From CAVYXZ01 sp963772595 (GTDB lineage: Bacteria; Chloroflexota; Anaerolineae; Aggregatilineales; Phototrophicaceae), in the NCBI GenBank assembly GCA_963772595.1, contig CAVYXZ010000009.1, forward strand, positions 186,001 through 250,000: 64,000 nucleotides of DNA, read 5' to 3'. Every line of letters starts with the position of its first letter. Position 1 is the first letter of the stretch. The notes beneath the pieces were generated by a model. It made no database searches, was not told the origin of the DNA, and was given only the letters and a program-made list of their open reading frames with translations. The translations under genes and the position numbers were made by a program. Below are positions 32,012 to 41,905 of this stretch, in pieces.

Positions 32012-32987
32012 ATGACTTACAACGTACTCATACCGGATAATGTGGACAAAGCGGCGATTCGCATCCTCGAAGACTCCGACGCGCTGACCGTCACTGCGCC
32101 GGGTAAGATGAGCCGGACCGAGGCCCTGGCCGCCGTTCCCTATGCCGATGCGCTGATTATTCGCAGCGCCACCACCGCCGATGCCGAACTGCTGGCCGCG
32201 GCCAGCAAGCTCAAAGTGATCGCGCGCGCGGGCGTTGGCGTCGATAACGTCGATCTCCCAGCGGCAACCGGGCACGGCGTCGTTGTCATGAACACGCCCG
32301 GCGGCAACACCATTTCGACCGCCGAATTCACCTTCGGCCTGATGCTGGCGCTGGCACGACACATCCCGCAGGGCCACGCCTCGCTGACCGGCGGAGCCTG
32401 GGATCGCAAGAGCCTTCAGCGGCCTGGAACTGCGCGGCAAGACGCTGGGCATCGTCGGCCTGGGCCGCATCGGGCGCGAGGTCGCCAAACGGGCCATCGC
32501 CTTCGACATGGAGGTTATCGGCTACGATCCCTTCGTCAGCAGTGATGCGGTCGCCCCGCTGGGCATCCAGTGGCTGCCGCTGGACGAGGTCTATGCGCGT
32601 GCCGATTTCCTGACGCTGCACGCCATGGTCACGGACGAGACCCGCAACATGATTAACGCCGCCGCCATCGCCAAGATGAAACCCGGCATCCGCATCATCA
32701 ACGCCGCTCGTGGCGCACTGATTAACGATGCGGATCTGGCTGCCGCCCTGACCGAGGGCAAGGTCGCCGGGGCTGCCATGGACGTCTATGACCACGAGCC
32801 GCCCGCGGAGGATCACCCGCTGATCGGCCTGCACAACGTCATCAGCACACCGCATCTGGCCGCCAGCACCAGCGACGCACAGGTCACGGTAGCCATCGAA
32901 GCGGCGCAGCTCGTGCTCACCGCGCTGACCGCAGGCACTTACGACAACGTCTGCAACCCGGATGTGCTGCAAAAGGTCCAGGGCTAA
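32012..32987 (+). CDS. serA: D-3-phosphoglycerate dehydrogenase (short form), one apparent frameshift
   Basis: D-2-hydroxyacid dehydrogenase. TYNVLIPDNVDKAAIRILED begins the substrate domain; IIRSATTADAELLAAASKLK, VIARAGVGVDNVDLPAAT and NTPGGNTISTAEFTFGLMLA follow. At about 32415 the frame changes by one base and continues FSGLELRGKTLGIVGLGRIG (the Rossmann GxGxxG). It then gives AARGALINDADLAAAL with the catalytic Arg, DVYDHEPP (Glu) and STPHLAAST (His). About 325 residues after correction, ending right after the catalytic domain, so the ACT regulatory domain of long SerA is absent. The start is at 32012 with GGAGG ten bases upstream. With the upstream aminotransferase it makes the first two steps of serine synthesis. 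A terminator follows. Confidence 0.87.
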
Positions 32988-33010
32988 GCCTGCATTACAC
33001 CGCATTGTCG

Positions 33011-33038
33011 AAGGGGCACCGCATAGGGTGCCCTTTTT
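33011..33038 (+). terminator. Intrinsic terminator of the aminotransferase-serA operon
   Basis: GGGCACC (33014-33020) pairs with GGTGCCC (33027-33033). The flanking AAG/CTTT extends the stem and five T follow. It lies 24 bases after the serA stop. Confidence 0.82.
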
Positions 33039-33130
33039 GATTCAGTGCTTGCGACGATTCTCTTCGCAGCCCATAATAAAGTGGAAGCACGGCAGGACAA
33101 TCCCGATCAATCAGACAGGAAGACACTGAC

Positions 33131-35077
33131 ATGCTGGACACGCTTAGAAAATCAATCGGCAGGCACGCGCTTGCTCTGGCACTGCTGCTTGCCCTGGGGA
33201 CCAGTGTATCTGCGCAGGACGGTTCCAACTTGCGGGTCTGGGCCAATGACGGCGGCGACAAAGTCAGCCAGGATGAGCTTCGCGCCAGTCAGGACCCCTC
33301 GGCAGTCCTCAATTCGGTCTGGGATGGCGACCGCGTGCAGATCTTCGGCGCGCGCAATGAAGTGGTCGCCTTTAATCTGATTCTCGAATCGCCGGATCAG
33401 GCCGCCAGCCAAGTGGCCGTGAGCTTCGATCAACTGATGGGGCCGGATGGGGCCAGCATTGCGTCCATTCCCGCGCAGGGCGACGGCCTGTTCGACTGGA
33501 CCCAGCGCAACATCGAGCTGTTCTACGTGCGCTATCTCGAAATCAAGGGGCTGAGCCTCTTATCCTACGAGACCTACGACGAACGGCATATCCCGGCCCG
33601 ATTCCGCCGTCCCTTCGACGCCGATGGCACAGGCAGCGGCACCTGGGAAGATCGCCCCGACCACAACAAGTTCTATCCCGACATCGCCGTGCCGCTGGAA
33701 CTCGTTCCTCGTTTCGACATCGCCGCCGGGCAAAATCAGAGCATCTGGGCCGACATCTATATCCCCAAGACGGTCCCGGCAGGACTGTATCAAGGCGATC
33801 TGCTCGTCCAGGTGGATGGATCACCTGCGCAGACGGTCCCGGTCGAACTGACGGTGCGCGATTTCGCGCTGCCGGATGTTCCTTCCGCCAAGACGATGCT
33901 GTATATCGGCTATGAAGACATCAACCGCCGCTATCTGGGCGACGAATACCCGGATGACGAAGCCACCATCAATTTACTGCGGGACCGGCACTTCATGCTG
34001 GCGCATCGTCACCGCATCGCCTTGATTGACGAGGACCTCAGCAGCTCAGACGAACCCAGCGCTGCCTGGCTACCGCGCCTCGATGGCAGGCTGTTTACGC
34101 CGGAAAACGGCTACGACGGCCCTGGAGTCGGCATCGGCAATGGAGTCTATGCCATCGGCACCTATGGCAGTTGGGGCTGGCAGGATGGCACAGAGGCGGA
34201 CATGTGGCAGCACGCTGATAACTGGGTGACCTGGTTTGATGCGAACGCGCCGGATACCGAGTATTTCCTCTACCTGGTTGACGAGAGCGATGACTTCCCA
34301 CAGACCGAGCAGTGGGCCAAATGGATCACCAGCGATCCTGGGCCGGGCAGCCGCTTGATGTCCTTCGCCACCATCGCGCTGCCGGATGCCGTCGCCCGCA
34401 CACCCAGCCTGAGCATCGCCGCGTCGTGGTCTACCGTGGGCCTGCCGGAGGTCTGGCAGCAGGCCGCCGACGCCTTGCATCAGGCCCCCAACAAGCGGCT
34501 CTATCTGTATAACGGGCAGCGCCCCGGCTCTGGCAGTTTCGCCACAGAAGATGACGGCATCGCCCTGCGCGAACTGGCCTGGAGCCAGTACAAGAAATCT
34601 GTGGACCGCTGGTTCTTCTGGGAAGGGACCTACTACAATAACTACCAGGGCGGCACGGGACAGACCGATGTGTTCCAGAGCGCGCATACCTTCGGCGCGG
34701 CGGACGAAGTGGACGCTGTCCTGGGCGAAACGGGCTGGAATTACAGCAACGGCGACGGCCTGCTCTTCTATCCGGGGACCGATACGGTCTACCCGGACGA
34801 GTCCTACGGCGTCATGGGACCCTTTGCCAGCCTGCGCCTGAAGCAGTGGCGGCGCGGGATTCAAGATGTCGATTACCTCACGCTGGCCGCCCGCATTGAT
34901 CCTGAGCGAGTGGCGCAGCTTGTCGAGCAAATGATCCCCTCAGTGCTGTGGGAAATCGGCGTCGAAGACCCGAACGATCCCTCCTGGGTGCTGACCGACA
35001 TTAGCTGGCCGACCGACCCGGATGTCTGGGAAGCGGCCCGCGCCGAACTCGCCGACATTATCGAATCAGGACAGTGA
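33131..35077 (+). CDS. Secreted DUF4091 (GH123-like) protein
   Basis: 648 residues with an N-terminal signal peptide (HALALALLLALGTSVSAQ, cleavage about residue 33). An N-terminal beta-sandwich (about 40-250; VQIFGARNEVVAFNLILESP, QSIWADIYIPKTVPAGLYQG) leads to a TIM-barrel-like region (about 270-600). The DUF4091 hallmark LKQWRRGIQDVDYLTLAARI lies near residue 580, and WFFWEGTYYNNYQGG and YLYNGQRPGSGSF lie before it. DUF4091 proteins are related to glycoside hydrolase family 123, so an outside polysaccharide is the likely substrate; a Glu/Asp catalytic pair (LVDESDDF) is compatible. It has its own leader after the serA terminator, and a cupin gene follows closely. Confidence 0.82.
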   Translation: MLDTLRKSIGRHALALALLLALGTSVSAQDGSNLRVWANDGGDKVSQDELRASQDPSAVLNSVWDGDRVQIFGARNEVVAFNLILESPDQAASQVAVSFDQLMGPDGASIASIPAQGDGLFDWTQRNIELFYVRYLEIKGLSLLSYETYDERHIPARFRRPFDADGTGSGTWEDRPDHNKFYPDIAVPLELVPRFDIAAGQNQSIWADIYIPKTVPAGLYQGDLLVQVDGSPAQTVPVELTVRDFALPDVPSAKTMLYIGYEDINRRYLGDEYPDDEATINLLRDRHFMLAHRHRIALIDEDLSSSDEPSAAWLPRLDGRLFTPENGYDGPGVGIGNGVYAIGTYGSWGWQDGTEADMWQHADNWVTWFDANAPDTEYFLYLVDESDDFPQTEQWAKWITSDPGPGSRLMSFATIALPDAVARTPSLSIAASWSTVGLPEVWQQAADALHQAPNKRLYLYNGQRPGSGSFATEDDGIALRELAWSQYKKSVDRWFFWEGTYYNNYQGGTGQTDVFQSAHTFGAADEVDAVLGETGWNYSNGDGLLFYPGTDTVYPDESYGVMGPFASLRLKQWRRGIQDVDYLTLAARIDPERVAQLVEQMIPSVLWEIGVEDPNDPSWVLTDISWPTDPDVWEAARAELADIIESGQ

Positions 35078-35081
35078 GCCA

Positions 35082-35435
35082 ATGGACGACAAAATCAATC
35101 TGAACGAGAAGCTCAGCCAGTTCAGCGACTACTGGCAGCCGCGCACGGTCGGGCAGTTGAACGACTATGATCTGATGGTCGTTAAGGTGAAGGGCGAGTT
35201 CGTCTGGCACCAGCACGACGAGACCGACGACTTCTTCCTGGTGCTCAGCGGCCAGTTGATTATCAGCCTGCCAGAGCGCGAGGTCGTCCTCAATCCAGGC
35301 GAATTGTTCGTCGTACCGCGTGGGATGCAGCACCGCCCGCGCGCTGAGGTCGAGACGCATCTGCTGCTCATCGAGCCGCGCGGCACGCCCAACACCGGCG
35401 ACCCCACCACCGCTGAGCCACGCCGGACGATTTAG
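35082..35435 (+). CDS. Single-domain cupin
   Basis: 117 residues, one beta-barrel. The metal-binding set is complete: HQHDETDDFFLVLSGQL gives the two His and Glu/Asp of motif 1, and ELFVVPRGMQHRPRAEVE gives the His of motif 2. It binds a metal and probably a small ligand or sugar; the exact reaction is unknown. The start is the ATG at 35082, four bases after the stop of the DUF4091 gene, so it is in that operon. The frame is open to 35022 in a region that overlaps the upstream gene. Confidence 0.85.
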   Translation: MDDKINLNEKLSQFSDYWQPRTVGQLNDYDLMVVKVKGEFVWHQHDETDDFFLVLSGQLIISLPEREVVLNPGELFVVPRGMQHRPRAEVETHLLLIEPRGTPNTGDPTTAEPRRTI

Positions 35436-35612
35436 TACTCGCGATGCGAACAGAGGATGAACCCAGAGGAACTTCTGCTGCTTGTCCATGACCCGGACGA
35501 GACCGCCAAAGCTGGGGTCTTCATCTTTGAGCCAAGCATGCAGTTCGCGCAGGGTCGCGCGCCTGAGAGCGTTCCTCTTCTATACTCAAAACCGTCATCT
35601 CCTTCTAGCCAG

Positions 35613-38600
35613 TCAGCGCCCTTTGTCGCTCAGCGTCCAGAGAGGCATTAATGACCTCCATGCCGAAGTCGAGTTCGTCCTCGTAGGTTCTGATAGAAAG
35701 CCTGATCCGCCAGTTTGTGGGCCGCCGACTGCCACTGGCAAAATCAGACTGAGCGCGCCGGTCACGAATTTCAAGAAAGGAGCGGCCTTCTTGAACCAGT
35801 CGCGGGTGAGTTCGATCTCGTAGACGCCCTGCTTACTGTCCGCACCGTTTATCAAGGGGAGTGGCTGGCGCGAATGTTCACACCAGAGAGTCAGTTCAAA
35901 TTTAGTGCTGGTCCACTGTCGCGGATTGAAGCTGCTGCGGTTAACCGGCACAATGCTGAACAGACGTGGTCCTTCTTTGGCTTCGTCGGTCAATCCCGCG
36001 ATGAGTGCATCAAAGGTAGCTTCAGCCATACTGAGAAGTTGTGCCTGTCGCGCATCCACTTGATCGAAGCGACCGTGCAAGGCACGAATTTCTACCAGAA
36101 TGTCACTGTTGCTGATCATCTCCGTAGCCGGGACAGGCCGGGCCGCAGGCGCATTGTGCAGTAACGAGTCAATATCTTGCCATGTGGTACAAACGGGACA
36201 GGGATATTTGGGAAAGTTCTGGCGCTTACTGTCGATCAACTGCTCGACATTATACAGTCCGGTGCCCGGCTCTTCTCGTCCACAGGGTTGGATGCATGGA
36301 ACCATGACATCGCAGCGCAGTCCATCCCAGATGTCACCTACTAGAAATCGGACCTCCTCGGTCAGCATCGCTAGAAAGCGCTCCGGGTAGGCAGCCCGCA
36401 CCGTGATATGAATGTCGTTATCAACATGCCGTAACAGGGCGCGCCCATTATAATCTGCATCTAGCATGAGGCCACGCTGCCAGTGGACACTGTTGTCGTA
36501 ATGCTCGCGCCCAAGCGAATATTTATGCAGGCGTACTATTAACCAGTAGAATAAACCTTCGGCGTTCGCCGAATTGTTTTTTTGATCCACAATACGACAA
36601 ATCTGCATTTGCTGAAGGTCGCCTGCTGATGCTTCGATCGGCCAAACCTGTGCCAGCTTTTCTTCAGGGCGTGTGCCAGACACGAGTTGGGCAATCAGGC
36701 TGATTGGATCATCTTGGCTTTGGGAAAGACCCGCCACACGATAGGAGAGGTCATAGCGCTCCATTAGTTCGTAAAAAGATGCGGTGTAAATTTGCTGAAT
36801 AGCGGTATTCCGGCTCTCGTTCAGGATTGTCCCATAACTGACTGAGACGAGAGAGCGAGACCAAACCACCATTGCGGAGTGTTTCTTTATCATCCAGCAC
36901 GAAGCTAATGGCTGTTGCCAGCCAATCCGGCTTGAGAATGACAATGTTACGCAGGTCGGGGTCATGCTCGTAATGGATGAGATGACCGAGACGGTGCTCG
37001 ATACTGATGAAAAGATCGGTCTCATCCTCCTCCATCTGGTGCTCACGGCAAAGCTCGTAGACACGATCTAGCAGCATGTAGGCTTCCCCGGTCTTTATCA
37101 GAGCCTTACGTATTGCCTGCCAGCGCTCCGGCACAGAGCGCCCTACCTCTGGCAGCGTGATGGCGACCGCACCGATAGCTTTCTTGAGTTCTTCAATGCC
37201 ACGCCGCTGGCCGTCTTCATCGGGCTTGCTGTCGATATGGAAGAAGGCCAGCACCGTATCGCTGCCATAGCTGTCCCTGTAGTTCCTGACGAGTCGATAT
37301 CGGGTTGGCGCTGCTGCGGGCCACCATGTGTGGCAACCACCAGAATCTTGGCGTTTGGTTCACGACGTTTAATGAGTTCAATCCACTCTTTGACAAAGCC
37401 CTGCTGCGGGCCTTCGCGCGGCTTCCAGACCACCAGATAAACAGCTGGCGCGCTGAAGAACAACTGATGCGTTGGGCGGTAAACAGGCTGGCCGCCGAAA
37501 TCCCATGCGTTAAGCGTAATCTCTGTACCACTATCTAGATCAACAGTTTGAAAAGCCCTGATTTGGATGCCGTGTGTGGTTGGATGCTCACGCCACGGCA
37601 ATCCTTCCAGTGCATCCATCAAACAAGTCTTGCCAACTTCACCTTCGCCAACGAGGATGAGTTTGGCTTCGTTAAGAACGACATGATCGGCGGCTTTGGC
37701 GCGCAAGTAGGCCTTGACTGCATCGAGACCTTCTTTGAAAGCTGCATCGAGCTCGGGGTTAAAAGGATTATTGCGGAGTTCGAAGTGTTTCCAGATGCTC
37801 AAGTTGAGCTATGGGGGAAGGTAAATGTGTAAGTTGATTGTAGAGAAAGATACTAACTCCTGCAAGCGGCTGAGTTTGCCCACCTCCTCTGGTACTTCAA
37901 TCAGTTGATTGTCAGCGAGAAACAGCGACTCTAACTGGCCGAAATTGCCTAGCCAATCCGGCGCGAGCATCAATCGGTTGGAGGTCAGTTCAAGAACGCG
38001 CAGCTGGCTGAGATTGCCAAGCGACTCCGGTAGTTCAATCAGTTGATTGTGGCCGAGACCCAACAACTCCAACTGCGTAAGATTGCCTAGCCGCTCCGGC
38101 AACGTCATTAGCTGGTTCGCGTTGAGATGCAAGTGCTTCAACTGGCTGAGACTGTCCAGCCAATCTGGTAGCGCTGCCAGTCGGTTCTCTGAAAGATATA
38201 GCGTCTGCAACTGGTTGAGATTGATCAGCCACTCCGGTAGTTCAACCAGTTGGTTGCGGTAAAAGTACAGTACCTGCAATTGTGTCAGATTGCTCAGCCA
38301 CTTTGGTAGCTCTTGCAGTTGGTTGTCTGAGAGATACAGCGCCTGCAATTGTGTAAAACTGCCCAACCATTCCGGCAATGTGGTCAGTGGGTTGCTCGAG
38401 AGATGTAGTGCCTGCAACTGTAGTCAGGCTGTCTAGCCATTCGGGCAATGCCGTCAGTTGGTTGTTCCAGAGCTTCAGCGTTTGTAGCTGCGTGAGATTC
38501 CCAGCGTCTCGGGCAATGAAGTGAGATTCATACCAGTCAGATTCTATCGCTCTATTGCGCCTGTGCGCTGCGCTTCTTCGATTTTCGCTTCTGCTCTGCG

Positions 38601-38621
38601 ATACGCCGCGCTATGGGTCAT
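35613..38621 (-). CDS. ROCO protein (LRR-Roc GTPase-COR), broken by several frameshifts
   Basis: Read leftwards from an ATG at 38621: a helical start (MTHSAAYRRAEAKIEEAQRT), an in-frame TAG near 38545, then LRRs of the 23-residue LPxWLxxLTQLQxLYLSxNxL type (about 38530-37830, eight or more). The Roc GTPase follows in the frame 37143-37802: P-loop LVGEGEVGKTCLMDAL, switch II WDFGGQPVYRPTHQLFF and the guanine region VVATHGGPQQ. COR begins near 37250 (AIGAVAITLPEVGRSVPERW, LGHLIHYEHDPDLRNIVILK, PDWLATAISFVLDD) and continues after a shift near 36800 (IYTASFYELMERYDLSYRVA, GLFYWLIVRLHKYSLGREHY) to a C-terminal domain ending at 35613. Shifts lie near 38500, 38420, 37840, 37285 and 36805. In bacterial Roco proteins the COR domain dimerises and the GTPase cycles between monomer and dimer. 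The biological role is unknown. Confidence 0.83.
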
Positions 38622-38781
38622 GTCCGCCGCCCTTCTGCCTCACTGCTGCGGGAATTATAGCCAGCATGAGCTAAACCGGCGACATAATTACTGCTCAGTA
38701 TGTCGCGGGCATAAGTCGAAGAACAGTGTATAGAGTGGTTTGCCGGGTAATTCATTGCCCGGCATGTGTCCACTGTGGAGG

Positions 38782-39078
38782 TCAGGCGGGGGATTCGCTG
38801 CTCTCGTCAGCGGAGGAGTCGGCAGCAGCAGGTGTTTCGGCCTCGTCGGCCATGTCTTCTTCGTCTTCATCTTCCCAACTGATGATCCAGACGCACAGCC
38901 CGGCCACCAGCACCGCCGCCACGATCAGCGCCAGCCATTGAGTCGGCAGCAGGCCCACGTCGCGCGCTTCGATCACCAGCAGGACGACCATGCCAACGGC
39001 CAGGACGATCCAGGCAGCCAGACGCGGGTGGCGCATCGACCAGCGGACAGGCGGAATTTGTTCGATCTGGCTCAGCAT
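38782..39078 (-). CDS. Small two-helix membrane protein with acidic tail
   Basis: 98 residues. Two membrane helices (AAWIVLAVGMVVLLVIEA, about 21-38; LIVAAVLVAGLCVWIIS, about 51-67) follow a basic N-terminal segment. The C-terminal ~30 residues are almost only Asp, Glu, Ser and Ala (WEDEDEEDMADEAETPAAAD). No family is recognised. It lies 69 bases downstream of coaE on the same strand and may share its transcript. Confidence 0.65.
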   Translation of the reverse strand: MLSQIEQIPPVRWSMRHPRLAAWIVLAVGMVVLLVIEARDVGLLPTQWLALIVAAVLVAGLCVWIISWEDEDEEDMADEAETPAAADSSADESSESPA

Positions 39079-39147
39079 CGAGTGAATGCTCTCTCTAACA
39101 TCAGCGGCTGCATCATAACGCGGCAGCCCGCCGCTGGCAAGGTGCGA

Positions 39148-40330
39148 TTAGAGCGGCTGAAGGACCCGGTCTTCGCGCAGCTTCTTGCTCAGAATCTGGT
39201 ACTCGCCGTCGCCGGATGAGACGATTTCCTGCACGGCTTCGCGCCAGGCAGGGATCTTGATCTCCTTGACGGTTGTCAGTTCGTAACCGTGTTTCAGGAA
39301 GGGCTGCACCAGGGACTCGCCGCTGCTGCTCGGCAGGAAGATAAAGCTCACCTCGCTTTGCAGGTCCATCGACGCTTCTTCGACCGCCGCCAGCAGGGCA
39401 TCTATCACCGGGGCCGGGGGGACATTGCCCTTCAGGTAAAACTCGTCGGTGCGGGTAATCAGGTTTTCGACCTGCCAGCCCATCAGGCCGATGTCGTTGG
39501 CGCGCGCCGTCTTTGGCGAGCAGGTAACTCTTCTGCCCGAAGGCCATCATAATGTCCATGCGGCTGATCGCCTTGCCAGTCGTCTCGCTGATAAAGCGGG
39601 CGATGTCCTCGGCGTTGCCCGGCATCCCGCGCTTGACCTCCACCGTTAGCGGCCCCTCGGCGACGGGTGCGCTGGCTGCGGGCGCGGCCTGCTGCGGCTG
39701 CGGAGCTGGGCCAGCCTGACCCATCAGCGTGGTCCGCACCTGGCCCCAGGCATCCTGCACCTGCTTCCAGGTTTCCTCGACGTTGCCGTCGTTCTGAATG
39801 ACGACGTTGGCTTTCGCCAGTTTATCCGACTGCGCATTCTGCACGGTGACACGCTGGCGGGCATCAGCCTCGCCCATTTTGCGCTTCTCTACCAGGCGCT
39901 TGATCTGCGTCTCCGGCGAAGCGTTCACCACCCACACGGTATCGACCGCATCGGCCAGGTCGCCTTCCAGCAGTTTGATCGCCTCGATGACCACCACGCG
40001 CTGTTTGGCCCGTTTGACCAGCGTGCCCACTGCCATCCCGACAATCGGATGCACAATGGCTTCCAGTTTGGCGAGGGCATCCGGGTTCGAGAACACGATC
40101 TGGCCGAGCATAGCGCGGTTAATGCGCTGATCTGGCCCCAGGATAAACTGCCCGAAGGTCTGCACGACCGGTTTATAGGCCGGTGCGCCGGGCTGCATGG
40201 CCTGGTGAGACAGGCCGTCAGCATCAATCGTGTACGCGCCCAGGTGCTGCACCATCTGGCGCACCACCGTCTTGCCTACTGCGATATTGCCCGTGAGGCC
40301 GATTACGTATTTATTGGGCCAACAACTCAC
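39148..40330 (-). CDS. coaE: Dephospho-CoA kinase fused to an extra C-terminal domain, one apparent frameshift
   Basis: The N-terminal ~205 residues are CoaE: P-loop IGLTGNIAVGKTVVRQMVQH, then IDADGLSHQAMQPGAPAYKP, INRAMLGQIVFSNPDALAKL, HPIVGMAVGTL and VVNASPETQIKRLVEKRKM. It phosphorylates dephospho-CoA in the last step of CoA synthesis. A Pro/Ala/Gln linker (about 215-240) is followed by about 160 extra residues (EDIARFISETTGKAISRMDI, then after a one-base shift near 39515 NDIGLMGWQVENLITRTDEF, SEVSFIFLPSSSGESLVQPF, LREDRVLQPL) that look like a GNAT-type alpha/beta domain. Normal CoaE ends near residue 200. The start is a GTG at 40330 preceded by GGAGGT. Confidence 0.85.
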
Positions 40331-40479
40331 GGTGCCACCTCCAGATAATAGCTGGTCTCAAATCAATATAAGATCTACTGTTTATTGTAGCCTGATTTCC
40401 CATCTTACGGCAAACGCCAATCTTAAAGGGGAGCGTTAAGTTTTCGGGTCTAATCACCGCTGCGCCTGAGATTCGCACA

Positions 40480-40502
40480 GTAGGGACACAGCGGGCTGTG
40501 TC
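40480..40502. repeat. GTAGGG-type palindrome
   Basis: GTAG followed by GGACACAG-cggg-CTGTGTC (stem 40485-40491 with 40496-40502). It lies between coaE and the downstream transporter gene and is one member of a family also seen at 4451, 44918, 51986 and 52046. Confidence 0.6.
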
Positions 40503-40520
40503 TTGATCGCTGCCAGACGA

Positions 40521-41795
40521 TCAGCCCGCCCCCTGCACTTCGGGTACCAGCTCCGTGACCGGACGGCGCGCCGGTAGGCCAAAGGCCAGCAGGGCTGCCG
40601 CCACCATCAGCACCGCCACCAGTTGGAAAGCCGTCTCCAGGCCGATGTGATCGCCCAGCCAACCGATGAGCAGATTGCCCAGCGCGCCCATGCCGAAGAT
40701 CAGGCCCAGGATCATGCCGGAGGCCAGGGCACGGCTGGCGGGCATCAGATCATGCGCCAGCGAGACGATAATGCTGTGCGAGCCGCCGCTGAGGACGCCT
40801 GCCGCCACCGCCAGCGCGAAGGCCAGCGCGCCATCCACTGCCGGGAGGAAGAAGAAAGCTGGTGAAGAGGCCAGCAGGGTCAGGGCGATGACCTTACGGC
40901 GGTCGAAGCGGTCAGCCAGATGGCCGAAGTAGATGCCCGCCAGGCCGGAGCCGATCCAGAAAAAGCTGGTAATCAGGCCGTATTGCGCCGGGGACCAGCC
41001 CTTCGCCTGGAACAGAATCGGGATAAAGTTGACCGCCCCCGGCTGCCCCAGGCTGCGCATTGCCACCATGACGACCAGGATCAGCAGGCCCAACAGGGGC
41101 AAACTCGACGCAGCGCTGTGAGGCTGCACGCTGGCTTTGGCGCGCTCCCGGTGCAGGCGGCGGCTGGGGATCATGACGATCATGAACAATATCGCCGGAA
41201 TCGCCAGGAAGCCGACGAACAGCACCGGGGCAACCGTGCCGTGTTCGACCAGACGCCCGCTGAAGGCCGGACCCAGTGAATCGGTGAAGACATGGTTGAA
41301 GCTTGAGGCGTTGTTCAGCAGGCGGCCCGACAGTGCCGGACCCAACGCCAGCCCCAACTGGCCCATCATGAAGAAATAGGCCAGATTGCTGGCGGTGTGG
41401 CTGGTGTCGCTTTCAGCAGCGTATTTGGCCCCGACCGGGTGAAAAGCCCCGCTGCCCAGGGCCGGAATCATGAAGGCCACTACCATCAGGCCGGTCATCC
41501 CGTGTTCCGCCGCGACCAGCGCCAACAGAACCAGACACACCACCCAGGTCACTCCGCCCGCGCCCAGCCAGCGCCCGCCGTTGCGATCTGCCAGCCAGCC
41601 GAAAAAGGGCTGCGTCACCGCGCCCAGCAGGGCCGCAATCCCCAGGATAGTGCCGATCTGCGTGGTGCTGAGCGGCAGCATATTAGCGCTGATGAAGGTC
41701 AGCAGCACCGGGGCCATACTGTTGAAGGCGTCGTTGGTAAAGTGTCCGAGCGCGATGGCCCAGAACAAGCGCTTGCGTGGGATGTGCATAGACAA
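40521..41795 (-). CDS. MFS transporter, fosmidomycin-resistance (Fsr)-like
   Basis: 424 residues with about 12 membrane helices. Family features: LFWAIALGHFTNDAFNSMAP in helix 1, QPFFGWLADRNGGRWLGAGG as motif A, and GSGAFHPVGAKYAAESDTSH, the GAFHPxGA block typical of Fsr-type exporters. The second half repeats motif A as YFGHLADRFDRRKVIALTLL. There is an apparent repeated phrase in the middle (GPALSGRLLNNASSFN and GPAFSGRLVEHG). It should export a small drug-like or metabolic compound. Start at 41795 or two codons later. Confidence 0.85.
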   Translation of the reverse strand: MSMHIPRKRLFWAIALGHFTNDAFNSMAPVLLTFISANMLPLSTTQIGTILGIAALLGAVTQPFFGWLADRNGGRWLGAGGVTWVVCLVLLALVAAEHGMTGLMVVAFMIPALGSGAFHPVGAKYAAESDTSHTASNLAYFFMMGQLGLALGPALSGRLLNNASSFNHVFTDSLGPAFSGRLVEHGTVAPVLFVGFLAIPAILFMIVMIPSRRLHRERAKASVQPHSAASSLPLLGLLILVVMVAMRSLGQPGAVNFIPILFQAKGWSPAQYGLITSFFWIGSGLAGIYFGHLADRFDRRKVIALTLLASSPAFFFLPAVDGALAFALAVAAGVLSGGSHSIIVSLAHDLMPASRALASGMILGLIFGMGALGNLLIGWLGDHIGLETAFQLVAVLMVAAALLAFGLPARRPVTELVPEVQGAG

Positions 41796-41905
41796 CCGCG
41801 ATTATCTCAATTCAAGCGCACATTATGGATAGGCACACGGGGCACGTCAACGCGCAATGGTGCGGCATGGACTGCTGATGACCCTACGATATGCGGTTAT
41901 TCAGA

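Noticed and set aside
35457..35612. Small ORF after the cupin gene
   Set aside because: A 64-codon frame with an AGAGG next to the ATG, but the spacing is too short and no family is seen; it also overlaps the end of the ROCO gene.
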